A stretch of 64,000 bases of DNA from Clostridium_AD sp050717635 (GTDB lineage: Bacteria > Bacillota > Clostridia > Clostridiales > Clostridiaceae), in contig NZ_JBOITO010000026.1 of NCBI RefSeq assembly GCF_050717635.1, forward strand, positions 1 to 64,000, written 5' to 3'. How positions within the stretch are numbered: the first letter of the stretch is position 1; each line of letters opens with the position of its first letter. Positions 31,814-40,909 of this stretch are shown piece by piece. The notes beneath the pieces were generated by a model. The model worked only from the letters and a program-made list of their open reading frames with translations, had not been told where the DNA came from and searched no databases. The position numbers and the translations under genes were made by a program.

Positions 31814-33742
31814 TTAAACAGCAGTTTTGTCTATTTTCGAAGCAAACAAGTAAATCCATAATCCTAATGCAAAGAACATTATTATAGAAAATTCATTACT
31901 TGAGGCCAACCCTTTAAATAGTTTAGCTCCAAATCCTATGTCAAGGCCTATCGTCGCAATTGCTGCAACAACTATACCCATTAGTGCATCTCCTGCAACC
32001 AAGCCTGATGATAGTAGAATACCTTTTTCCACTTGGGTCTTTTGTCGCTTCTCATCTTTCTTAAATCTCTTTTCAATTGCTAACCTAATAATACCGCCTG
32101 CTAGAATAGCTGAACTTAAATGTATTGGTAAATATAGTCCAAGTGCAACTGGTAGTATTGGAAGTCCCGCAAGTTCACAAAATACTGCAATTGCTATTCC
32201 AACATATACAAGAGCCCATGGAAGATCGCCAGTAAGCACTCCTTTTATAACCATCGACATTAGTGTTGCTTGAGGTGCAGCAACTTCTTTGCTACCTATA
32301 CCATATGTGTTATCAAGCATTAGTACTACTGCCCCAACTACCGCTGCCGATGCAACTATCCCTAAATACATACCAATTTGTACATTTTTAGGCGTACCAC
32401 CAATAACATAAGTTGTTTTTAAACTTTGTGCAGTACCACCAGCAACAGCGATAGCAACACAAACTATACCACCTATAACAACAGCTATAACCATTCCACT
32501 GTCTCCAACTTTACCTGTAAGCTTCAATATTGTTGTTACAAATAATAATGTAGCTATAGTCATTCCTGAAACTGGGTTGTTTGACGCTCCAATTATACCA
32601 ACCATTCTAGCTGATACAACTGAGAAAAAAAATGAAAATACAACTACCATTATTGCACCAATTATACCAACGTTTATTATTGGTAATAACCATGAAAGTA
32701 AGAATACTAATACTGCTGACCCAATAACCCAAGTTAGTGGTGCGTCAACTTCTGTTCTTTTTTGAACTTTTGAACCAGCTGCTCCAATACCAGACATAGC
32801 TGACTTAAATGATTTTATAATAGTTGGAGCCGATTTCCCTAGACTTATAAATCCACCTGCTGCCACAGCTCCCGCACCTATATATCTTATATAATTACTC
32901 CAAATTTCCCATCCTCCCATTTCACTTATAATTTTAACTGATGGAAATAATGGTGCTTGAAGTCCATTTCCAACATACATTATTAATGGCATAAGTCCAA
33001 GCCATGCTACTACAGCACCACCAAACATATACATTGAAACTCTAAGTCCAACTATATAACCAACACCCATAAGGGATGCTAATGTACTAACTCCAAATAT
33101 TGTTCCTTGGAGCGGCTTAATTGTCCATTCAGCTTCTTCAAGCCAGAATTTAAAACCGCCAGAAAATATCTTATAAGTTGCTCCTGCTATAAGACCTGTT
33201 AATACTGTCTTAAATCCTGAACCGCCCTCACTACCAGTAACAAGAACTTCTGCAGCTGCCATACTTTCTGGATAAGTAAGATTACCATGTTCCTCAACTA
33301 TTAAGAATCTCCTCAGTGGTGAAACAAACAATACTCCTAAAAGTCCTCCAAGAAGTGTTACAACAACTATAGTAGAAAGTTTTAATTCCATTCCATAAAG
33401 GAGAATTGCTGGAAGTATAAATATAACTCCACCTGCAATGGATTCGCCCATTGCAGCAATTGAAGCTACCATATTGGCCTCTAATATATTATTTCTTTTA
33501 AATAAGCCTTTAAGTAATCCGGTTGCCAAAATTGCTCCAGGAATACCAGCTGAAACGGTTAGCCCAACTTTGAGTCCTAAATAAGTGTTTGCTGCTGCAA
33601 ATATCATTGCAAAAATCATACCTATTATTAAAGATATTGCAGTTGTTTCTGGCATTGCTTGACTTGTTGGTACAAAAGGTAAATAATCGTCACCTTTAAT
33701 ACCACCGTAAGCTGTACTAGAAAGTTTTTTATTTTTATCCAT
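31814..33742 (-). CDS. OPT-family oligopeptide transporter
   Basis: About 642 residues, with roughly 15 hydrophobic segments and the OPT marks PETTAISLIIGMIFAMIFAA, NTYLGLKVGLTVSAGIPGAI, GESIAGGVIFILPAILL and GGTAQSLKTTYVIGGTP. OPT proteins import oligopeptides (or metal chelates) with protons. Start MDKNKK at 33742 is chosen because of GGAGG just before; the longer frame starts at 33763. Genes for a PqqD-like protein, PepV dipeptidase and a dipeptide epimerase follow on the same strand, which supports peptide or muropeptide uptake. Confidence 0.92.
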   Translation of the reverse strand: MDKNKKLSSTAYGGIKGDDYLPFVPTSQAMPETTAISLIIGMIFAMIFAAANTYLGLKVGLTVSAGIPGAILATGLLKGLFKRNNILEANMVASIAAMGESIAGGVIFILPAILLYGMELKLSTIVVVTLLGGLLGVLFVSPLRRFLIVEEHGNLTYPESMAAAEVLVTGSEGGSGFKTVLTGLIAGATYKIFSGGFKFWLEEAEWTIKPLQGTIFGVSTLASLMGVGYIVGLRVSMYMFGGAVVAWLGLMPLIMYVGNGLQAPLFPSVKIISEMGGWEIWSNYIRYIGAGAVAAGGFISLGKSAPTIIKSFKSAMSGIGAAGSKVQKRTEVDAPLTWVIGSAVLVFLLSWLLPIINVGIIGAIMVVVFSFFFSVVSARMVGIIGASNNPVSGMTIATLLFVTTILKLTGKVGDSGMVIAVVIGGIVCVAIAVAGGTAQSLKTTYVIGGTPKNVQIGMYLGIVASAAVVGAVVLMLDNTYGIGSKEVAAPQATLMSMVIKGVLTGDLPWALVYVGIAIAVFCELAGLPILPVALGLYLPIHLSSAILAGGIIRLAIEKRFKKDEKRQKTQVEKGILLSSGLVAGDALMGIVVAAIATIGLDIGFGAKLFKGLASSNEFSIIMFFALGLWIYLFASKIDKTAV

Positions 33743-33880
33743 GATATATCCTCCATTTCTCAAATATTCTATTAATATATATATTTTGTTTAATAAAGCT
33801 AAAAGATACTAATTAATTTTTTCCAATTTTTCTTATTAATCAGTAAAATAGTGTTTTAACCCATTACTAAATAATTTTCA

Positions 33881-33934
33881 AAAAAAAATTAAAATAGCAG
33901 AAGTGTAAAATTTCATTTTACACTTCTGCTATTT
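33881..33934 (-). terminator. Terminator after signal peptidase I gene
   Basis: A 19-bp stem (TAGCAGAAGTGTAAAA with its complement) and an A/T-run on both sides. It terminates the minus-strand gene ending at 33937, just beside it. Confidence 0.9.
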
Positions 33935-33936
33935 TT

Positions 33937-34470
33937 TTATTTTAATTTTCCAAATCTACTAAAAGGACTAATTACGATCCTTGCTTTTCCCATTATATCA
34001 CTCTCATCTATAAACGGTTGTTCCCAATATCTTGCATCTTTAGAGTTTGCTCTATTGTCTCCAAGAAAAAAATAGCTATTTTCTGGTATTTTAAATTTTA
34101 TTCCTGCTTTCCCACCTGGATATAAAACATAATTCTCATCTGTTTTTGTTCCATTTATATATACTGATCCATCTTCTTTAATATCAATTTCATCATTTGG
34201 TAGCCCAATAAGCCTTTTTATTAAATCTTCCCCTGATTCATCATCACCTAATTCATCAGAATGAAATACTACTATATCACCGTGATTAAGTTTGTTTTTA
34301 TTATGGATCCTTGTTACTAAAATCTTATCATTTAAATTTATGGTTGGTAGCATAGATCCCGTTGGCACCGTTACATTAAAGAAAATAAGCTTATTTATAA
34401 TAAACGCTATTATAATAGCTGCAATTATAGGCAAAATCCAATCTTGAAATATTTTTTTTATAGTAATCAT
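33937..34470 (-). CDS. lepB: Signal peptidase I
   Basis: 177 residues; removes signal peptides from exported proteins at the outer face of the membrane. One N-terminal membrane helix (DWILPIIAAIIIAFIINKLI). Catalytic Ser in VPTGSMLPTI, catalytic Lys in EDLIKRLIGLPND, plus FFLGDNRANSKDAR, the conserved box E. ATG after GAGAGGGGAT. It is monocistronic with its own terminator. Clostridia often have several signal peptidases; which one this is cannot be told. Confidence 0.95.
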   Translation of the reverse strand: MITIKKIFQDWILPIIAAIIIAFIINKLIFFNVTVPTGSMLPTINLNDKILVTRIHNKNKLNHGDIVVFHSDELGDDESGEDLIKRLIGLPNDEIDIKEDGSVYINGTKTDENYVLYPGGKAGIKFKIPENSYFFLGDNRANSKDARYWEQPFIDESDIMGKARIVISPFSRFGKLK

Positions 34471-34611
34471 TATTATCCCCTCTCAAATCTAGTACATTAA
34501 TATTTTATCACAATATTTATAATATATCAGTATTTATATTTATTCTAAATAGATAATCAGTAAATTCATGATAACTTTTAATTAAATAAACACCCCTCAT
34601 TTACGTGGCAC

Positions 34612-34645
34612 AAAAAAAATCTAGCATTTATTATCATGCTAGATT
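34612..34645 (-). terminator. Terminator after glycosyltransferase-like gene
   Basis: AATCTAGCAT pairs with ATGCTAGATT, followed on the minus strand by eight T. Confidence 0.85.
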
Positions 34646-34650
34646 CTCTA

Positions 34651-35904
34651 CTATTCTTGTTTACGCTTAGAAAAATGTTCCATAATCTTTGCCCAAATAC
34701 GCTTTGTTTCAACAAATTCACCATAATGTTTCTCCACATTTTTATTATATTTATCTAGTTCAGCTAAGACATTCATAAACTCTGGCTTTCCGAAATAAGC
34801 ACAGATTTTAGGTAGTGTAATACTGAGTTGTTCTCGCATTTCTTTAATTTTTTCAGCGTAGTGATCTGGCTGAGTTATATATAGTAGTAATGGCTTATAA
34901 CGAACCCATCCTATACATGCATTATAAAAGCGAGTTTTAATCTTTTCTGAATCAGCTTTTATAAATTTCAATTTAATCGGGAGAACGCCTTCCAAAAGAT
35001 GATTATATGTTGAAAAGCCATCGTGAAATGTGTAACATGGCACTCGCATAACTTTTCGCTCACTTAGACAGGTACTTAAAAAAGTATCCTCCCCTCTAGC
35101 TCCCGGTGGATTATAAAAAGGAAAAATACGTGAAGGATTAGTAAGGTTAATACATAGATTAGCCCCTGATATAAATTTGGAACGGTTTATTTCCTCCACC
35201 TCTATAGCACCATCTCTAGTAAGTACCTTTGTATCAGCATAAGTTACTCCACCATTCTTCATAACGTCTTTAAGTTTATCCCAGTTAACGATATCGTTAC
35301 TAATAGCTTCAATAAAAGATCGAAAATCACCTTCGGTCATAGTATCGTTAAATTCCATATATGGAATAGGCGATATATATCCACAATGATTTCCGTGAGT
35401 AATATCTGCTTCAGTAATATATTTAAGATGTTGTGCCAAAACGTGTTGCCCTCCCCAAATTGCAGTATCCCTAGTATTAGTAACTGCCATAGGGTATTCA
35501 TCGTCGTCAAGAAAAACTAAATAATCCATATTATTCTTTATAGCATTATATAATACAGCATTACGTTGAGCTGCATACCCCTTGCCAAAAATCATATGAA
35601 TTTCATCGGTATTTAACACGTTTTCTTGTATTAGATAGTCAATCTCTTCATTTATTTCAACACTTCCTATAAATATGCTACTATCAATGTTCTTGATTAA
35701 ATCTGGATGTATGTTAGTGTAATCCGTTGCTTTAGTTTTATGATAAAAAAGATCATATGCCACAAAAAGATTCAAACTAATCCTTTTGTCTGCTACCAAG
35801 CCAGATTCTTTCCAGTTCTTGATGTTAGTTCTCAGAACTTTTTGAAAACTCTTTCTACCAGTTGCAAACCCTATTGCTACTTTAATGTCTTTATCATTCT
35901 GCAT
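34651..35904 (-). CDS. GT-A type glycosyltransferase-like protein
   Basis: 417 residues, soluble. The N-terminal third has a nucleotide-sugar-transferase look: VAIGFATGRKSFQKVLRTN, then GYAAQRNAVLYNAI and FLDDDEYPM (a D-x-D metal motif near residue 140). The middle has NPPGARGEDTFLSTCLS (a GT-A type E/D acceptor-side motif) and a C-terminal helical part. I cannot name a substrate. The phrase ADTKVLTRDGAIEVEEI resembles an intein start, but no splice blocks follow. ATG after AAGGAGTGAT. It is monocistronic. Confidence 0.5.
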   Translation of the reverse strand: MQNDKDIKVAIGFATGRKSFQKVLRTNIKNWKESGLVADKRISLNLFVAYDLFYHKTKATDYTNIHPDLIKNIDSSIFIGSVEINEEIDYLIQENVLNTDEIHMIFGKGYAAQRNAVLYNAIKNNMDYLVFLDDDEYPMAVTNTRDTAIWGGQHVLAQHLKYITEADITHGNHCGYISPIPYMEFNDTMTEGDFRSFIEAISNDIVNWDKLKDVMKNGGVTYADTKVLTRDGAIEVEEINRSKFISGANLCINLTNPSRIFPFYNPPGARGEDTFLSTCLSERKVMRVPCYTFHDGFSTYNHLLEGVLPIKLKFIKADSEKIKTRFYNACIGWVRYKPLLLYITQPDHYAEKIKEMREQLSITLPKICAYFGKPEFMNVLAELDKYNKNVEKHYGEFVETKRIWAKIMEHFSKRKQE

Positions 35905-36007
35905 TTAATCACTCCTTATTCAGATAAAATTCATATAAAATTATTGCTATGTTATCATTATAGCATAAATAATCCATTAAATCCTAAAAATAGAGGCTAT
36001 AGTTAAA

Positions 36008-36760
36008 TCAAAATGCCTTATGATACTCTCCCAATACCATTTCAATTTCCTCCTCTGTAAGGGATCGGTACTGACCTTTTTTAAGCGATTCATCTAATAT
36101 TAACCCTCCAATGGAGACCCTTTTTAAATACACCACATAACAGCCTACTGCCTTTAACATACGCTTCACTTGGTGCTTACGCCCCTCTGAAATAGTAAGA
36201 TATCCAGAAACAATAGGCTGGTTATAATAGTTTGAATCTAACATTCCGCATTTTTGTACTTCTATTTTTGCAGACTTCGTTTGCATTTCATCTTTTCCCA
36301 TGTATATTCCTTGTTCTAACTTGATTCTATCCGCCTCATCTAAAAAACCCAAAGCCCGAAAGAAATAAGTTTTTTCGACATGTTTTGATGGGTACATTAA
36401 TTGATGTTCAAATTCACCATCGTTAGTAAGCAGCAACAATCCTTCTGTATCTTTGTCTAACCTTCCAACATGAAATACTCCATTCATGTTGACATCATCA
36501 AAAAAATCAAATACTGTTTTATTAACAGTATCCACTCTTGCAGTAATATAGCCAGCTGGTTTATTAAACATATAATATACCTTTCCAGTATAATCAACTA
36601 CTTTTGAAAGATACTCAATAACATCATCGCTTTCGTTAATTTCTATTGTAGGTTCTCTTATCACATCTCCATTTACCTTAACCATACCTTCTTTAATATA
36701 GGTCCTAACCGTTTTCCTCATTCCAACTGATGATTCTGATAAAAATTTATCTAATCTCAT
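36008..36760 (-). CDS. RsuA/RluB-family rRNA pseudouridine synthase
   Basis: 250 residues. N-terminal S4 RNA-binding domain (MRLDKFLSESSVGMRK...VKVNG), then the synthase domain with YMFNKPAGYITA and the catalytic Asp in HVGRLDKDTEGLLLLTNDG, and SEGRKHQVKRMLKAVGC. It isomerises a uridine in 16S rRNA (RsuA) or 23S rRNA (RluB/E/F); the short length favours the RsuA type. ATG at 36760 with GAAGAGAAG. Confidence 0.92.
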   Translation of the reverse strand: MRLDKFLSESSVGMRKTVRTYIKEGMVKVNGDVIREPTIEINESDDVIEYLSKVVDYTGKVYYMFNKPAGYITARVDTVNKTVFDFFDDVNMNGVFHVGRLDKDTEGLLLLTNDGEFEHQLMYPSKHVEKTYFFRALGFLDEADRIKLEQGIYMGKDEMQTKSAKIEVQKCGMLDSNYYNQPIVSGYLTISEGRKHQVKRMLKAVGCYVVYLKRVSIGGLILDESLKKGQYRSLTEEEIEMVLGEYHKAF

Positions 36761-36928
36761 ATTTCATAACTTCTCTTCCTCTTTTAAATTATTACTGTAG
36801 CAAAGTTCACCTGATATAATTATAACATTCTATCTAAAATTAACAAAAAAATTTTATTGAGTATACTTTACATTCCCTATATATTGTAATATGATTAACA
36901 TGCAATATTATATTAAAAGAGGTGTCTC

Positions 36929-38335
36929 ATGGAAATACAACCTGTAAAACGCAATAGGTCTAGGATGAAAACACGACTAAAAAAACGCAATAAAATTATA
37001 ACGGTTATTATAATTTTCCTTGCTCTATATTTTGGTATGTCAATATATTTTAACACTCATTTTTATTTTGGTTCTACAATTAATAACATTAATGCTTTTG
37101 GCAAAACCGTAGAGCAATTAGATAGTGCACTAGCATTAAAATGCGATGCATACACTCTAGAACTTATAGAGCGAAATGGTGTGACTGAGCAAATTAAGTC
37201 TGCTGATATTGGGCTTAAGTATAATGGAAAGGAAAAAATTCAAGATTTAAAAGACAAACAACAATCTTTTAGGTGGATTAAAGCAATCTTTAACACAAAA
37301 GCTTCGAAAATAGATGGCATTGTAACCTATGATGAAAAATTATTGAAAGAACGTTTTGATAAGCTGTCTTGTTTTGATAGCAAAAAAATAATTGAACCTA
37401 AAAATGCTAACTTTAAATATTTAGATAAGGTCTATGTGATTGTAAATGAAGTTATGGGAACTAAAGTAAGTACGAAGCCTTTGTATGTAAATGTAGTAAA
37501 TGCAATTCAAAGCGGGAATACAACAATAAATTTGGATAAGAAAAATTATTATATAAATCCAAAATATACTTCAAGTTCCAAAGAAGTTATAGACACTAAG
37601 CTTTTACTCAATAAATATATAGCTTCAAAAATCACTTATACCTTTACTGGAGGAAAAGAAATTTTAGATGGTTCTATAATTTATGATTGGATAGCAGTTA
37701 ATGAAAACCTTGAAGTTTCATTTGATGAAACTAAAATGAAAAATTATTTAGCTAAAGTGAACGATAATTATGACACATATGGCAAGCAAAGAGAATTTGC
37801 TACATCATACGGAACAACGATAAAAACTAGTGGCGGCGATTACGGTTGGTTAGTTAATCGTAAAGGAGAAGTTGCTGATTTAATTATGACTATAAAAAAG
37901 GGACAAACCATTGCCAAAGAACCACTTTATCTCCAAACCGCCATAACTCATGAAATTAATGATATTGGAGATACCTATGTGGAAATTAATTTAACTAAGC
38001 AGCATATGTGGTTTTATAAGAAAGGTAAGCTTATAGTAGACGGAGATGTTGTTACAGGTAATGTAAGCAGAAAATTTCAAACACCGGTAGGTGTTTATAG
38101 CATATTATATAAAGAAAGAAATGCCACATTAAAGGGAGAGGGTTACAGTACTCCTGTGGCTGTATTTATGCCATTCATTGGTGGAATTGGCATACATGAC
38201 GCAACTTGGAAAAGTGAATTTGGCGGAAACATATATTTAACAAGGGGTTCTCATGGTTGCATAAATTCCCCACCTACTTTAGCGCAAAAAATATTTGATA
38301 ATATTGAAGCAGGTACTCCTGTTGTTTGTTATTAG
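36929..38335 (+). CDS. L,D-transpeptidase (YkuD domain) with membrane anchor
   Basis: 468 residues. A basic N-terminus and one membrane helix (VIIIFLALYFGMSIYF, about 30-45) anchor it outside the cell. Residues about 90-320 are putative peptidoglycan-binding repeats (PG-binding_4 type, with VTYDEKLLKERFDKLSCFD). The C-terminal YkuD domain has the catalytic motif GSHGCINSPPTLAQ with Cys at about residue 444, and a His in GIGIHDATW. It forms 3-3 cross-links or attaches molecules to peptidoglycan. ATG with AAGAGGTG. A TTGAGT/TATATT promoter lies about 60 bases upstream. Confidence 0.93.
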   Translation: MEIQPVKRNRSRMKTRLKKRNKIITVIIIFLALYFGMSIYFNTHFYFGSTINNINAFGKTVEQLDSALALKCDAYTLELIERNGVTEQIKSADIGLKYNGKEKIQDLKDKQQSFRWIKAIFNTKASKIDGIVTYDEKLLKERFDKLSCFDSKKIIEPKNANFKYLDKVYVIVNEVMGTKVSTKPLYVNVVNAIQSGNTTINLDKKNYYINPKYTSSSKEVIDTKLLLNKYIASKITYTFTGGKEILDGSIIYDWIAVNENLEVSFDETKMKNYLAKVNDNYDTYGKQREFATSYGTTIKTSGGDYGWLVNRKGEVADLIMTIKKGQTIAKEPLYLQTAITHEINDIGDTYVEINLTKQHMWFYKKGKLIVDGDVVTGNVSRKFQTPVGVYSILYKERNATLKGEGYSTPVAVFMPFIGGIGIHDATWKSEFGGNIYLTRGSHGCINSPPTLAQKIFDNIEAGTPVVCY

Positions 38336-38336
38336 A

Positions 38337-38386
38337 CTTGCCAGGTGGGTGGCCCCACTTTCATTGGTGTTGCACCAAATCTAAAC
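38337..38386. repeat. Short dispersed repeat (family 3, copy 2)
   Basis: CTTGCCAGGTGGGTGG...TTGCACCAAA, in the gap after the L,D-transpeptidase gene. It resembles copy 1 (24981-25028, inverted) and copy 3 (39354-39377). Confidence 0.5.
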
Positions 38387-38431
38387 ATATATCATAAGAT
38401 AATTTTAGAATAATATAAAAGGAATAACAAT

Positions 38432-39235
38432 ATGTACAATGTTTATGAACCATATCCTTATTACATTAACACACCAATGTATACCTATAATGATGAAACG
38501 GGGCTAAGTTCAGGATTTGATTTTTCGCGATCTGCAAATGATGATAGTTTAATTCGGTTACAGGACTATGGTCCAGAACCGTTTGTAATTAATATTTCAG
38601 AGGCTACCAAACAAAATAATACTTATCGCAGCGTTTTATGGACAGGAAGCCATTTCCAGCTTACCTTGATGAGCATCAAAGTTGGGGAAGACATAGGTTT
38701 AGAAATTCATCCAAACCTTGATCAATTTATACGTGTTGAAGAAGGTGAAGGACTTGTTAAAATGGGTGATAGTAAATATAACCTAGATTTCCAAAGAAAT
38801 GTTTATGATGATTTTGCTTTCATCATACCTGCTGGTAAATGGCATAATCTAATTAATATAGGTGATACCCCATTAAAATTATACTCTATTTATGCACCCC
38901 CTCAGCATCCACGCGGTACAATTCATATAACTAAAGCAGATGCAGAAGCTGCTGAAAAGTACCGCAACAACTACTATCAAAATGAACAAAGTGATCCTAG
39001 GCAAACCAAAGAATTTACCATAATTGAACTTGCTCAGTATGATGGTTCTATGGGAAAACCTGCTTATGTAGCAGTTAATGGAATTGTATATGATGTAAGT
39101 GACAATTCAAAATGGAGCGGAGGTAAACACTTTGGCTTAACTGCTGGAAAAGATTTAAGCTCACAGTTTGAAAGTTGCCATGGAGCATCAAACATACTAT
39201 CTAAGCTCCCTAAGGTTGGTGTGCTGAAAGGGTAA
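38432..39235 (+). CDS. Cupin domain fused to cytochrome b5-like domain
   Basis: 267 residues. Residues 50-165 form a cupin barrel: GEDIGLEIHPNLDQFIRVEE is motif 1 and IPAGKWHNLINIG motif 2, with E, H, D/Q and H in the metal-ligand positions. Residues 190-267 resemble the cytochrome b5-like heme/steroid-binding domain of clostridia: FTIIELAQYDGSMGKPAYVA, then VYDVSDNSKWSGGKHFGL and LPKVGVLKG. The usual HPGG is replaced by SGGKH, as in short membrane-steroid-binding types. The combination suggests a redox or ligand-binding enzyme; the reaction is unknown. AAAGGAATAAC precedes the ATG. Confidence 0.85.
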   Translation: MYNVYEPYPYYINTPMYTYNDETGLSSGFDFSRSANDDSLIRLQDYGPEPFVINISEATKQNNTYRSVLWTGSHFQLTLMSIKVGEDIGLEIHPNLDQFIRVEEGEGLVKMGDSKYNLDFQRNVYDDFAFIIPAGKWHNLINIGDTPLKLYSIYAPPQHPRGTIHITKADAEAAEKYRNNYYQNEQSDPRQTKEFTIIELAQYDGSMGKPAYVAVNGIVYDVSDNSKWSGGKHFGLTAGKDLSSQFESCHGASNILSKLPKVGVLKG

Positions 39236-39251
39236 GTAAAATAAATCTATA

Positions 39252-39297
39252 AAATAAAATGAGATAGCTTATAAGCTATCTCATTTTATTTTTAAAA
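39252..39297 (+). terminator. Terminator after cupin-b5 gene
   Basis: A 40-bp perfect palindrome (39252-39291, two 20-bp arms without spacer) rich in T at its end. It ends the plus-strand transcript. Confidence 0.85.
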
Positions 39298-39323
39298 AAA
39301 CTCCCTCAAACTCTCGTCTGAGG
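39294..39323 (-). terminator. Terminator of the RlmD-type gene
   Basis: On the minus strand CCTCA, loop, TGAGG, then GAGTTTTTTT. It lies 17 bases after the methyltransferase stop. Confidence 0.7.
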
Positions 39324-39339
39324 AAACATAAAACACATT

Positions 39340-40761
39340 TTAATTTTCAACATGCCACTTGCCACGTGGGTGGCACCGCTCTATCCTCGCAACGCACTCA
39401 ACATGTGCCGTTTGTGGGAACATATCAACTGGCTGAATTTCCAAGGTCCTATATCCCAGTTCGTCTAAAATCCCCAAATCCCTGGCTAAAGTTCCTGGAT
39501 CACAAGACACATAAACTATAGTTTTAGGTCCCATACTACTTATGGCTTCTAGAAGAATTTTATCACAACCCTTTCTTGGTGGATCAACAACCACAACATC
39601 AGCTTGTACTCCATCATTAATAAGCTTTGGAATAATCTTTTCTGCCGCTCCAACTATAAATTCTGTATTATGTATATTATTTTCACTTGCATTTATTTTA
39701 GCATTTTCAATAGCTTCTGGTACTATTTCTACGCCTAATACCTTTTTAGCCGCCTTAGATAAAAACAGTGATATAGTACCTGTACCACAATAAGCATCAA
39801 GCACCACTTCTCCACCGCTTAAATTTGCATACTCTAGAGCTTTACTGTAGAGTATTTCAGTTTGAATTGAATTAACTTGAAAAAACGATAGTGGCGATAC
39901 TTGAAATTTGAATTCTCCTATATAATCAGTTATAGTATCTTTTCCCCACAATGTAACGCAGCGTGACCCTAATATTACATTTGTTTTTTCACTGTTTATA
40001 TTTTGTACTATACTAACAAGCCCTTGAATCTTTTTAGTCATTATAGCTATAAATTCTGCGCTATGTGGAAGCTCCTTACCACTTGTAACCACTACCACCA
40101 TTATTTCTCCTGTTTTAGATCCTTTTCTAATCATAATATGGCGAAGTGACCCTGTATGGTTTTCCTCATTATAACTTTGTATATTAAATTCACTCATCCA
40201 CTCTTTTGTAAGTTTTACCACAACATCTGCTACTTTATCTTGAATATGGCAAGTTTCCATATTTACTATGTCATGACTCCTCTGGGCATAAAATCCAATA
40301 CGCACCTCTCCATTTTTATTAGATACCGGTAATTGAACCTTATTTCTATAATTATAGGGATTCTCCATTCCAAGAGTAGGGTGTATTATAACCTCTTGTA
40401 ATTTTCCTATTCTATTAATGACCTCTTTTACTCTGTTAGTTTTAAAATCCAATTGCGCATTATAATCTATATGCTGTATATTACAGCCTCCACAGCTTTT
40501 ATATATACTACAAATGGGCTCGACTCTGCTAGGTGATGATTCAATTACCTCTAATAATTTACCAAAGGCAAAATTTTTAGAAATTTTAACAATTTTTATT
40601 TTCACCTTTTCTCCTAGGATTGCACCGGCTACAAAAACAGTAAAATTGTCTATCTTACCTACCCCTTCGCCCTGGTATCCCATGTTATCTATACTTATTA
40701 TATAATCTACGTTTTTCTCGACTGGGATAACATAATTATCAAATTTTCTCTTACTTTTCAT
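39340..40761 (-). CDS. 23S rRNA (uracil-5-)-methyltransferase, RlmD/RlmCD type
   Basis: 473 residues. N-terminal TRAM domain (about 10-70), an iron-sulfur site CSIYKSCGGCNIQH with a further Cys in METCHIQDK, a SAM-binding domain with LDAYCGTGTISLFL, the DPPRKGCDK loop and the catalytic Cys in YVSCDPGTLARDL. It methylates U1939 and/or U747 of 23S rRNA. ATG after GGAGAGG. The last 11 codons (CHPRGKWHVEN) are encoded by a dispersed repeat (39354-39377), replacing the usual end of the family, so its C-terminus was altered by repeat insertion. Confidence 0.94.
   Translation of the reverse strand: MKSKRKFDNYVIPVEKNVDYIISIDNMGYQGEGVGKIDNFTVFVAGAILGEKVKIKIVKISKNFAFGKLLEVIESSPSRVEPICSIYKSCGGCNIQHIDYNAQLDFKTNRVKEVINRIGKLQEVIIHPTLGMENPYNYRNKVQLPVSNKNGEVRIGFYAQRSHDIVNMETCHIQDKVADVVVKLTKEWMSEFNIQSYNEENHTGSLRHIMIRKGSKTGEIMVVVVTSGKELPHSAEFIAIMTKKIQGLVSIVQNINSEKTNVILGSRCVTLWGKDTITDYIGEFKFQVSPLSFFQVNSIQTEILYSKALEYANLSGGEVVLDAYCGTGTISLFLSKAAKKVLGVEIVPEAIENAKINASENNIHNTEFIVGAAEKIIPKLINDGVQADVVVVDPPRKGCDKILLEAISSMGPKTIVYVSCDPGTLARDLGILDELGYRTLEIQPVDMFPQTAHVECVARIERCHPRGKWHVEN
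39354..39377. repeat. Short dispersed repeat (family 3, copy 3, inside a gene end)
   Basis: GCCACTTGCCACGTGGGTGG followed by CACC, overlapping the last codons of the methyltransferase gene on the minus strand. Confidence 0.6.
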
Positions 40762-40839
40762 ATTTCCTCTCCTCCAACTTTTACTTATAACTATTAATCT
40801 ACATTATAAACTACCACAGATAAATCAGTGGTAGTGAAT

Positions 40840-40883
40840 AAAGCCTTTACTCCCACCCTTGAAAAAGTGAGATTAAAGGCTTT
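40840..40883 (-). terminator. Terminator after DUF1540 gene pair
   Basis: AAAGCCTTTA...GTG stem, followed on the minus strand by a second hairpin CTACCAC/GTGGTAG (about 40811-40834). It separates the DUF1540 genes from the methyltransferase gene. Confidence 0.65.
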
Positions 40884-40909
40884 TCTTGTAAATATAATAT
40901 TAAAATAAC

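Noticed and set aside
35170..35260. Intein in the glycosyltransferase-like gene
   Set aside because: ADTKVLTRDGAIEVEEI resembles an intein start but lacks the leading Cys/Ser and no endonuclease or terminal His-Asn block follows.
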